A DNA stretch of 5,724 nucleotides from Porphyromonadaceae bacterium UBA4277 (GTDB taxonomy: Bacteria > Bacteroidota > Bacteroidia > Bacteroidales > Muribaculaceae): assembly GCA_002395965.1 (NCBI GenBank), contig DGVT01000093.1:1-5724 (forward strand), written 5' to 3'. Numbering within the stretch: position 1 is the stretch's first letter; each line of letters opens with the position of its first letter. Under the pieces are notes generated by a model that was not told the DNA's origin, ran no database searches, and saw nothing but the letters and a program-made list of their open reading frames with translations. Positions 1-5,356 of the stretch are shown here, piece by piece. Position numbers and translations under genes: made by a program.

Positions 1-1024
1 GATACTTGTTGTGCCCGTCATTAGTCAAGCGTGTCGAGCCTCCATCCCAAGTCGTGGTCACATCAGAGAACGACTTGGTTGACTTGTTGAACCAGTTGTA
101 GGTGAGGCTTAACATCTTGCCCTTTTCATCAAGTTGCCAATCGGCAAAAGTCGTCAATGTGACGGCATTGTTGGGCCGTGACGGCGAATCATTGTTTGAA
201 CTGAATATGTGACCATTGTCGTTAGTGACATCACTTAATGTGCTGTTCATCCGAGTTGTGCTGAAATTGGCTATGCCCCCCACCGCAAGCCGGTCGGTGA
301 ATTTGTACTTGAAAAGTCCGTTCAAGCCAAATGTGCGGTTGGTGAAATGTGTCCTTCGCTTTGAGGTCTTAACATGATCGCTGAAGGTGAAAGTGCGGTC
401 AAGGTCGTTGGTACCTCGGTTGTCACTCCAGTTTGCATCAACCGACAGTTCAATCTTGCGGGTGGTGTGCGACAAGTTGCCGCCCAACATGTAGCTGAAG
501 TCCTCACGTGCGATGCCTCGCCCCCACACGTTACCGAGCGTGCCGAGCGACTCATTGCGCGTGGTGATGCTGATGAACGCCACATTGGTCGCGGCGGCAT
601 ATTTCGCCGGTGGAGTGGTAAGCACTTCAACTTTCTCGATGCCCGTTGCTTGTAAGTTCTTCAGCTGCATGGCAATGGCATCGTCGGGCATCTCTAATAG
701 GCGGCCATCAACGATATAGCGCACCGACGACTTGCCGGCAACAGTCACGGCATCTCCCTCGACTGTCACGCGGGGAATGCGGTCCAGCACCTCAATGCCG
801 TTCAACCCCTTGACGAACTCGTCATTCTTGGTGAGATAGACGATGCGGTCGGGGGCTTGCTTGAGCACCGTGCGATGTCCGACAACCACTATCTCATTAA
901 GCTCCAGTACCTTATCCCAGCGGTCGGCTATTGAGTCGATGGCTGTAGAATCATTGTTCTCCTGTGCAAAAAGGGATGCAGGGAACAGAGCCATCAATAA
1001 GACGGCTTTCAATGGTTTGTTCAT
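1..1024 (-). CDS. TonB-dependent-type outer-membrane beta-barrel receptor, N-terminal 341 residues (3' end outside window)
   Basis: The frame is open from the ATG at 1024-1022 to the left edge with no stop, giving 341 codons. Residues 1-20 form a signal peptide (MNKPLKAVLLMALFPASLFA, then QEN). Residues 41-157 read as a plug domain: LNEIVVVG (42-49), a segment around VLDRIPRVTVEGD (79-91), VRYIVDGRLL (101-110), then IEKVEVLTTPPAKY (129-142), which corresponds to the family's KIEVITTPSAKYDA motif. After about 163 come alternating strands typical of a beta-barrel. This pattern fits the 'outer membrane beta-barrel family' (OMP_b-brl_3 type) of Bacteroidetes, which sit in the outer membrane; the ligand cannot be told from the sequence. 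Many relatives carry a carboxypeptidase-regulatory-like domain before the plug; here only about 20 residues separate signal peptide and plug. It is the last visible gene of the sigma-factor unit, 92 bases after the DUF6108-like gene. The barrel end is missing only because the window ends. Confidence 0.88.
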   Translation of the reverse strand, partial: MNKPLKAVLLMALFPASLFAQENNDSTAIDSIADRWDKVLELNEIVVVGHRTVLKQAPDRIVYLTKNDEFVKGLNGIEVLDRIPRVTVEGDAVTVAGKSSVRYIVDGRLLEMPDDAIAMQLKNLQATGIEKVEVLTTPPAKYAAATNVAFISITTRNESLGTLGNVWGRGIAREDFSYMLGGNLSHTTRKIELSVDANWSDNRGTNDLDRTFTFSDHVKTSKRRTHFTNRTFGLNGLFKYKFTDRLAVGGIANFSTTRMNSTLSDVTNDNGHIFSSNNDSPSRPNNAVTLTTFADWQLDEKGKMLSLTYNWFNKSTKSFSDVTTTWDGGSTRLTNDGHNKY

Positions 1025-1041
1025 AATGATTTATCGATTAG

Positions 1042-1064
1042 TTATTTGAATAAAATTCGAATAA
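1042..1064. repeat. AT-rich near-perfect inverted repeat upstream of the receptor gene
   Basis: Arms ttatttgaat (1042-1051) and attcgaataa (1055-1064) are complementary at 9 of 10 positions around a 3-base centre. It lies 18-40 bases upstream of the receptor start, in the 92-base spacer 1025-1116. A 3-base loop and AT-only ends make a stable RNA hairpin unlikely, so an operator-like binding site is possible, but this is inference. The same spacer contains a short GC hairpin (cggag/ctccg, 1084-1097) just after the DUF6108-like stop. I found no TAnnTTTG box on the minus strand here. Confidence 0.35.
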
Positions 1065-1116
1065 CGTCACGACTCGGCATAGTCGGAGTGAACTCCGCTC
1101 TGCTCTCGCTGTTCCG

Positions 1117-1500
1117 TCATTTGAATGCTTTTTCTTTGCCTTGAATGAAGAAGAAAGCTCCGCCATGCTTGTCGCGTTGCAGACCAATGTAGATGAGTTC
1201 GCCGTTGTTGACAATCTGGAGCGATGTGTATTGCCCGTCGGCTCCGCTATAATCGGAGTATTCTTTTGCTTTTGGCGCATCTTTCGAGATGGCATCGGCA
1301 ATTTTCTTGACGATACCCGGGTTGTTTTTTACCGTCATTCCGCGATAGAAGTTACCATTGTTCTTGTAGATTGATATGGTGACACTCTTATTGTCGTTGT
1401 AGCGACCGTCAAACAGGCTCTCAACGTTCAACTTCGGCGGGTTTGCATAGACCGCCAAAGCTGTAACTATGCACGTGATTATGATGATTAAACGCTTCAT
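1117..1500 (-). CDS. small exported DUF6108-like protein
   Basis: This 127-residue protein begins with a clear signal peptide (MKRLIIIITCIVTALAVYA, cleavage expected near residue 19), so the mature protein is probably periplasmic or envelope-bound. Family assignment rests on remembered pattern only: KLNVESLFDGRY (23-34), FYRGMTVKNNP (51-61) followed by a helix rich in K, I and D, then strand-like segments YTSLQIV (91-97), LIYIGLQ (102-108) and GGAFFFIQG (113-121). Bacteroidetes proteins annotated DUF6108 share this order and often sit between an ECF sigma/anti-sigma pair and an outer-membrane beta-barrel gene, as here. Its biochemical role is unknown to me. The ATG at 1500 is preferred because it begins the signal peptide, although this makes the first 80 bases overlap the anti-sigma gene in another frame. 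No clear ribosome binding site precedes it, so translation may be coupled. Confidence 0.72.
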   Translation of the reverse strand: MKRLIIIITCIVTALAVYANPPKLNVESLFDGRYNDNKSVTISIYKNNGNFYRGMTVKNNPGIVKKIADAISKDAPKAKEYSDYSGADGQYTSLQIVNNGELIYIGLQRDKHGGAFFFIQGKEKAFK

Positions 1501-1891
1501 TACTGTTGGGTTTATGTTGCATGAATTGATTTACTTTCTCTTGTTCAGAGGCATTTTGCTGTGCCACAGTGCGCATGAATTGCTCCATCCTTGCGACATC
1601 GGCTTCGGCAATCGCCTGCGCTTCATCGCCACTGGTTTTCTGTCCTGCGACATACACGGTGCACTCGCTACCCAGCGATGATGCAACAGACCCTCTGCCA
1701 CTGAACAGCATTACCGCTCCAACAATCAGCACTGTGCAAGCTGCCGCCGCGGCACTTCGAAACCAGATTGTGCCCTTGTGTTTTTGAGCAGAGACGGCGC
1801 GGACTCGTTGGCGCAGCGCCAGTGACGCACCGATTGAACGACTCGGCCTCAATAATTCTTTTATGTCTTGATATTTGTCCATATCGGTCAT
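1421..1891 (-). CDS. single-pass membrane protein in anti-sigma position
   Basis: This is a 156-residue protein. Residues 1-43 are charged and presumably cytoplasmic (DKYQDIKELLRPSRSIGAS), where a sigma-binding segment is expected. About 44-63 is one hydrophobic span (AAAAACTVLIVGAVMLF at 47-63), and the rest would be periplasmic, with CTVYVAGQKTSGDEAQAIAE (77-96) and a helix with ARMEQFM and EQEKVNQFM. There is no FecR domain and no zinc-binding HXXXCXXC motif. The role is inferred from position: its start overlaps the sigma-factor stop in an ATGA (1891-1888), a common sign of translational coupling and fixed stoichiometry. A second Met at 1882 (MDKYQDIKELL) is an alternative start. Residues from about 131 to the end, including a His-rich HHNHVHS stretch, lie over the signal-peptide codons of the next gene and look unconserved. 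Anti-sigma function is likely but not proven by sequence. Confidence 0.78.
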   Translation of the reverse strand: MTDMDKYQDIKELLRPSRSIGASLALRQRVRAVSAQKHKGTIWFRSAAAAACTVLIVGAVMLFSGRGSVASSLGSECTVYVAGQKTSGDEAQAIAEADVARMEQFMRTVAQQNASEQEKVNQFMQHKPNSNEAFNHHNHVHSYSFGGLCKPAEVER

Positions 1892-2373
1892 TGATTATCG
1901 GTGAAATACTTTTCTCTCAGCTTTTTCATACCAGAGTAAAACCGTGATTTTGCTGTTGATTGTGGCAGACTGAGTATGTGGCTTATCTCCACAAACGAGA
2001 GTTCGTCAACCACGTTCATTCTCACAATCTCGGCCTCATTAGGCGGCAAGTCGTCCAGCAGGTTGTTGATGCGGTCAATCTCCTCTTGTTCAAGTCGCTC
2101 ATCCGGCTCGTCGGCCAACTCAATGTTGTCGAGCGGCACTGTAGGCTGACGCTTTCTCCTGAACTCGTCCCGGCACAGGTTGTAAACGATGCGGAACAAG
2201 TAGCACTTTGCATCGTTAACCTTGCCGCTGTTTTCAAGCAGGCGCAACACGGCTTCAAAGACAATATCTTCGGCCACGGTGCGGTCGCACGTGCGGAAGT
2301 AGGCAAACCTCGTCAGTGCGTCAAGGTTAGTCTCTATCACTTGGTCGATATTTCTGCGTCTGCTGCCAAACAT
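1888..2373 (-). CDS. ECF (sigma-70 family, group 4) RNA polymerase sigma factor
   Basis: This is a 161-residue protein of normal ECF length. Region 2 covers about residues 10-77, with AYFRTCDRTVAEDIVFEAVL (24-43) as region 2.1/2.2 and CYLFRIVYNLCRDEFRRKRQ (57-76) as the core-binding and -10-recognition helix. An acidic linker (about 81-101, DNIELADEPDERLEQEE) follows. Region 4 spans about 103-155: LLDDLPPNEAEIVRMNVV, then the helix-turn-helix ELSFVEISHILSLPQSTAKS (124-143) and RFYSGMKKLREKYF, which would bind the -35 element. The protein directs core RNA polymerase to a small set of promoters and is probably held by the membrane protein encoded immediately downstream. The start at 2373 (MFGSRRRNIDQVIE) gives a normal N-terminus. 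It is the first gene of the minus-strand unit and is divergent from the DUF1016 remnant. Auto-activation of the operon is typical for the class but is inferred. Confidence 0.95.
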   Translation of the reverse strand: MFGSRRRNIDQVIETNLDALTRFAYFRTCDRTVAEDIVFEAVLRLLENSGKVNDAKCYLFRIVYNLCRDEFRRKRQPTVPLDNIELADEPDERLEQEEIDRINNLLDDLPPNEAEIVRMNVVDELSFVEISHILSLPQSTAKSRFYSGMKKLREKYFTDNQ

Positions 2374-2399
2374 AGTTTCTGAGTCCCATTTGGTCCTCC

Positions 2400-2422
2400 A
2401 CTATATAAGACGCACAAACCCG
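2400..2422 (-). promoter_or_regulatory. possible ECF-type promoter of the sigma-factor operon
   Basis: On the minus strand the sequence GGGTTTGTGCGTCTTATATA precedes the sigma gene. CGTC (complement of 2409-2412) resembles the -10 element of many ECF promoters and would place a transcript start near 2401, about 28 bases before the ATG. I could not identify a convincing -35 element, and no TAnnTTTG box lies on this strand between the two divergent genes. Autoregulation through this site is inference. Confidence 0.25.
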
Positions 2423-2484
2423 AAAATCGACGAAAAGAAGTGAGGAAAAATTTTGTCGCGAGGTATTATGTCGCTTAATATTTG

Positions 2485-2492
2485 TAAATTTG
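2485..2492 (+). promoter_or_regulatory. TAnnTTTG-type -7 box before the DUF1016 remnant
   Basis: TAAATTTG matches the Bacteroidetes primary-sigma -7 consensus TAnnTTTG exactly and lies 21 bases before the ATG at 2514, giving a short leader. A clear -33 TTTG at the usual spacing is not visible; the nearest upstream TTTG (2452-2455) is too far away. The box also argues against translation starting at the in-frame TTG at 2490, which lies inside it. Confidence 0.4.
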
Positions 2493-2513
2493 CAACCAGA
2501 AAACGAACAGATT

Positions 2514-2933
2514 ATGGCAGATCAGATTAACAACGAATTAGTGAGCGGTGGTGAATATTCGCTGTTCCGCGACGACATCTTGAAACGCATCCGCAGTGCC
2601 CAATATGAGGCATTGCGTGCTGTGAACAAAGAGTTAATCTCCCTATATTGGGAAATCGGGCGACAGATTACCGAGCGTCAAAAGACCCTTGGATGGGGAA
2701 AGTCGGTAGTTGAGAATTTGTCGAGAGACATTCAAGAGGCCTTTCCGGGTATTCAAGGATTTGGCCTTTCTAACTTGAGGGACATGGCAAGGTTCTACGC
2801 TGAATATCAACATGATGAAATTCTCCAACCATTGGTTGGTGAAATTAGTTGGACAAAGCACATTCTTATTCTGACAAAGTGTAAGGTAAAACTAAATAAT
2901 ATTTCTGAAATAAGTACTACTTTTGCAGCGTGA
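2514..2933 (+). pseudogene. truncated DUF1016/YhcG-type PDDEXK nuclease gene (N-terminal domain only)
   Basis: The frame encodes 139 residues from the ATG at 2514. Residues about 18-124 match the N-terminal DUF1016 domain of YhcG-like proteins: SAQYEALRAVNKELISLYWE (28-47), IGRQI, GWGKSVVENLSRDI (60-73), FGLSNLRDMARFY (83-95) and LVGEISWTKHILILTKCK (107-124). In full-length relatives of about 330-380 residues this last motif continues into a catalytic PDDEXK nuclease domain. Here the match stops after TKCK, near 2886, and 15 unrelated residues lead to a TGA at 2931. The nuclease domain, and therefore catalytic activity, is absent. The sequence after the break is strongly AT-rich and carries the putative promoter of the next gene, so the 3' part appears to have been deleted or replaced. 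Family members occur near restriction-modification and defence genes; none is visible here. A retained stand-alone DNA-binding N-domain is a less likely alternative. Confidence 0.85.
2918..2925 (+). promoter_or_regulatory. putative -7 box for the fatty-acid transporter gene
   Basis: TACTTTTG matches TAnnTTTG exactly and lies 32 bases before the transporter ATG, inside the AT-rich stretch 2886-2957. It overlaps the tail codons of the DUF1016 remnant, which suggests that this stretch is the transporter's own upstream region. No clear -33 element was found. Confidence 0.42.
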
Positions 2934-2957
2934 ATAAAAAAATAGAAGAAAAAACTT

Positions 2958-4307
2958 ATGATAAAATTCTGTGTACGATTAGTGCAACGATGGTTGCCCG
3001 AGCCATTCATATTTGCCATACTGCTCACCTTCTTGGCTGCGGTGGTGGCTATGCCATTGTGTGACCAGTCGCCCCTTGAGGTAGTAGAACACTGGGGAGG
3101 CGGCATTTGGAATTTGCTGGCATTTGCCATGCAGATGGCCCTGGTGCTTGTGTGTGGTTCGACCCTGGCAGCAGCACCGATAGTCAAGCGAGCCATCGCA
3201 GCAATGGCGCGCGTGCCGCAGAGTGCCCCCTCGGCAATCGCTCTTGTGACGGTGGTGTCGGCATTGGCTTGCTGGCTCAACTGGGGCTTTGGCCTCATTG
3301 TGGGAGTGGTGTTTGCCAAGGCAATAGCCCGTCAGCGTCGTGATGTTGACTATCGCCTTCTTATCGCGTCGGCCTACAGTGGTTTTGTGGTGTGGCATGC
3401 CGGCCTTTCGGGCTCCATACCGCTGACAATGGCCACGCCAGGCGAGTCGCTCGCTATGGCCACCGATGGTGCGCTGACCGACCCTGTGCCACTGGCGCAA
3501 ACCATCTTTGACTGGCACAATCTGGTAACAGTGCTGCTTGTGATTATCGGCATCACCGTCGCCAACACCTTGATGCACCCCAAGCAAGGCATCCTCACTA
3601 TCGACCCCGCGCTCCTTAACAACGACGATGATAATAACACGGCCACTGCTTCGGCACCGATCAAGACGCCGGCTCAGCGCCTTGAGCAGAGCAAATTGCT
3701 CTCGTGGCTTGTGGCACTGATGCTTGTGGTCTATCTCGTGATTCATCTTGCCGTGCGAGGTGCCGGCTTAGACCTTGGTGGTGTGATCATGATATTCCTT
3801 GCATTAGGACTCGTGCTGCATTCCACACCGGTTGACTATGTGCATGCCTTCGGGAAGGCTACCACCGGAGCTGCCGGTATCATCTTGCAGTTCCCGTTCT
3901 ATGCCGGCATCATGGGCATCGTTACCGGTGTCGGTGTGAGTGGTATCAGCCTGGGTGGTGTCATGGCCGAGGCTTGCATCCGCATCAGCAATCCTGTTAC
4001 CTATCCGTTGCTCACCTTCCTCTGCGCCGCTGTGCTCAACCTGTTTGTGCCCAGTGGTGGCGGCCACTGGGCTGTGCAAGCCCCGGTGATGTTTACTGCC
4101 GGTGCCAACCTGGGTGTGGATCCCGGCCTGACCGGTATGGCCATTTCGTGGGGCGATGCTTGGACCAATCTCATACAACCATTCTGGGCACTTCCGGCCT
4201 TGGCTATTGCTCGCCTTGACGCCAAAGATATCATGGGCTACTGCCTGATCGACCTCCTCGTCACCGGCGTGATTATATGTGGGGGGCTGCTGGCATGGGC
4301 CATGTAG
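2958..4307 (+). CDS. atoE: short-chain fatty acid transporter, AtoE family
   Basis: This complete 449-residue protein is very hydrophobic, with about ten or more membrane segments (for example near 17-34, 52-72, 92-120, 187-204, 248-266, 272-288, 307-330, 349-363 and 429-447). It is close in length to E. coli AtoE (about 440). Family hallmarks are visible: RWLPEPFIFAILLTF (11-25), GFVVWHAGLSGSIPLTMATP (142-161), FVPSGGGHWAVQAP (363-376) and GDAWTNLIQPFWALPAL (399-415). Members are placed in the short-chain fatty acid transporter family (PF02667/TIGR00366 type) and are thought to move acetoacetate or short-chain fatty acids across the inner membrane; the substrate and direction here are inferred. 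A hydrophilic Asn/Asp-rich loop (NNDDDNNTATASAP, 221-234) divides the two halves. The ATG at 2958 is preceded only by purine-rich sequence, not a strong Shine-Dalgarno. No ato catabolic genes adjoin it, so it looks monocistronic. Confidence 0.93.
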   Translation: MIKFCVRLVQRWLPEPFIFAILLTFLAAVVAMPLCDQSPLEVVEHWGGGIWNLLAFAMQMALVLVCGSTLAAAPIVKRAIAAMARVPQSAPSAIALVTVVSALACWLNWGFGLIVGVVFAKAIARQRRDVDYRLLIASAYSGFVVWHAGLSGSIPLTMATPGESLAMATDGALTDPVPLAQTIFDWHNLVTVLLVIIGITVANTLMHPKQGILTIDPALLNNDDDNNTATASAPIKTPAQRLEQSKLLSWLVALMLVVYLVIHLAVRGAGLDLGGVIMIFLALGLVLHSTPVDYVHAFGKATTGAAGIILQFPFYAGIMGIVTGVGVSGISLGGVMAEACIRISNPVTYPLLTFLCAAVLNLFVPSGGGHWAVQAPVMFTAGANLGVDPGLTGMAISWGDAWTNLIQPFWALPALAIARLDAKDIMGYCLIDLLVTGVIICGGLLAWAM

Positions 4308-4380
4308 CGAGGGGCGTAACTGCAAACGCTGCCACGGCATAATGGTGCCAAGCAGCAGACCTTGACTTATCGTTAAATTG

Positions 4381-4428
4381 TGAGCATCCGAAAATAGCTG
4401 GATTTCGTTGGCTATTTTCGGATGCTCA
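4381..4428. terminator. perfect 18-bp inverted repeat between convergent genes, possible bidirectional terminator
   Basis: Arms 4381-4398 (tgagcatccgaaaatagc) and 4411-4428 (gctattttcggatgctca) are exactly complementary over 18 bases, with a 12-base loop. It lies in the 164-base spacer 4308-4471 between the transporter and the outer-membrane protein gene, which converge, so a shared transcription stop is the natural reading. Neither strand has a T-run after the stem, which is unlike a standard intrinsic terminator. A weaker imperfect hairpin (gctgc 4328-4332 with gcagc 4352-4356, and inner ggca/tgcc) lies just upstream. The rest of the spacer shows nothing I can assign. Confidence 0.6.
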
Positions 4429-4471
4429 GTTGATGCCTCGGTGTGGGGCATCTCAGTGCGCTATTGGCACA

Positions 4472-5335
4472 TTAGAAAATCTTGTAGGCCAGGCGTATTT
4501 GTATCAGGGGGTAGGCGCTGAACCACGAGATGAAGTGTGTGATGCCCGATTCCTTTGACGTGGATTTGATTTTCTTGCCGTTGTTGAGCACAAATTTCGG
4601 TGAGCCCCAGAACAGCAATCCGGCATCCAGCGACACGCTCAAGCGGTGGTGCTGCGCCATGCTCTGACCGAAGCCGATACCCAGATATGGCTTCACTGCC
4701 CATGTCTTCATTTTCACGTCGATGTTGTAGTTCTCGTCGGCGGTGAACACATAGTCGCCAAACTTGAGTCCCACGGGCGGATAGTTGGTGTGGAACAGGG
4801 CGTTATAGTCTTCTACCTTTTGATTGGCATCGTAGAGTGATTCGAGCGCCCCGTCGTTGGTGTTGCGGAAGTGCAGGAAAGTGCGGTTACCGGCAAAGAG
4901 TCCGGCAGCAAAATAGAATGGTGTGGGGAAGGGGTGCACCTCGGCCATGACAAATGCGTTCCAGAAGCGCGGCTTGAGTGCGAGTTCCACCTTGTCGATC
5001 ATCTTTGCCTGCTTGACGGCGTCGTCCTCTACGAGTTGCATCTGCGTGATGTCGGTTGCGGTGTTGATGGCCTTGAACTTGATGTCGCCCATTGCATTGC
5101 CCGCGATGCCGGCACGCACGGTGACAATGCGGTGCAATGGCATGGCCACGTCAACGCCAAAGCCGCCCAGACCCATCTGGAGTCCTACGGCAAGGTGGTT
5201 TAGCATGCCGTTCTCGCTGTGAAGTTTCAAGTCCTTGTTCTCCTGTGCGCCTGTGGCGGGTGTGATGAGTGCTATTGCCACTGCCACCATTGCCACGCGG
5301 CTAAACTGTGATATGTAATGTATAAACTGTTTCAT
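4472..5335 (-). CDS. outer-membrane beta-barrel protein, function unknown
   Basis: This is a complete 287-residue protein. Residues 1-30 are an export signal: a basic, aromatic start (MKQFIHYISQFSR), a hydrophobic core (VAMVAVAIALI, 14-24) and ATGA|QEN as the probable cleavage site. The mature part alternates hydrophobic and polar residues in strand-like segments: HLAVGLQMGLGGFGVDVAMP (47-66), VTVRAGIAGNAMGDIKFK (71-88), YFAAGLFAGN (141-150), KPYLGIGFGQS (215-225) and LSVSLDAGLLFWG (232-244). It ends in IQIRLAYKIF, where the final Phe and alternating pattern match the C-terminal signature recognised by the BAM machinery. A single outer-membrane barrel is therefore likely; no enzyme motif or plug domain is seen. 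The start lies 21 bases after the stop of the upstream phospholipase-like gene, so the two are probably one transcript. I recognise no specific named family. Confidence 0.78.
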   Translation of the reverse strand: MKQFIHYISQFSRVAMVAVAIALITPATGAQENKDLKLHSENGMLNHLAVGLQMGLGGFGVDVAMPLHRIVTVRAGIAGNAMGDIKFKAINTATDITQMQLVEDDAVKQAKMIDKVELALKPRFWNAFVMAEVHPFPTPFYFAAGLFAGNRTFLHFRNTNDGALESLYDANQKVEDYNALFHTNYPPVGLKFGDYVFTADENYNIDVKMKTWAVKPYLGIGFGQSMAQHHRLSVSLDAGLLFWGSPKFVLNNGKKIKSTSKESGITHFISWFSAYPLIQIRLAYKIF

Positions 5336-5356
5336 AACGATACTAAAGCATGTGGA

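Noticed and set aside
374..655. Plus-strand frames across the receptor gene, with similar ones at 513-719 and 843-1049
   Set aside because: They lie opposite the receptor plug and early barrel, whose family motifs are clear; the frames have no motif.
1084..1097. Short hairpin (cggag/ctccg) after the DUF6108-like stop
   Set aside because: It has only a 5-bp stem and no following T-run on the minus strand; too weak to call a terminator.
1960..2382. 140-codon plus-strand frame across the sigma gene
   Set aside because: It is antisense to clear sigma regions 2 and 4; no independent protein features.
2490..2513. Eight-codon N-terminal extension of the DUF1016 remnant from a TTG codon
   Set aside because: The TTG lies within the putative -7 box, and the ATG at 2514 gives a normal start for the family.
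2979..3746. 255-codon open frame on the minus strand opposite the transporter gene
   Set aside because: It is rich in His, Arg, Gln and Cys, has no recognisable motif, and is fully antisense to a strongly recognised AtoE-family protein; it is a product of the transporter's codon use.
3804..4451. 215-codon minus-strand open frame reaching into the convergent spacer
   Set aside because: It has the composition of antisense translation (many His, Thr, Gly) and no domain, and it runs through the inverted repeat.
4871..5203. Plus-strand frame opposite the outer-membrane protein gene, with a second one at 4923-5222
   Set aside because: It is antisense to a protein with a signal peptide and C-terminal barrel signature, and has no features of its own.
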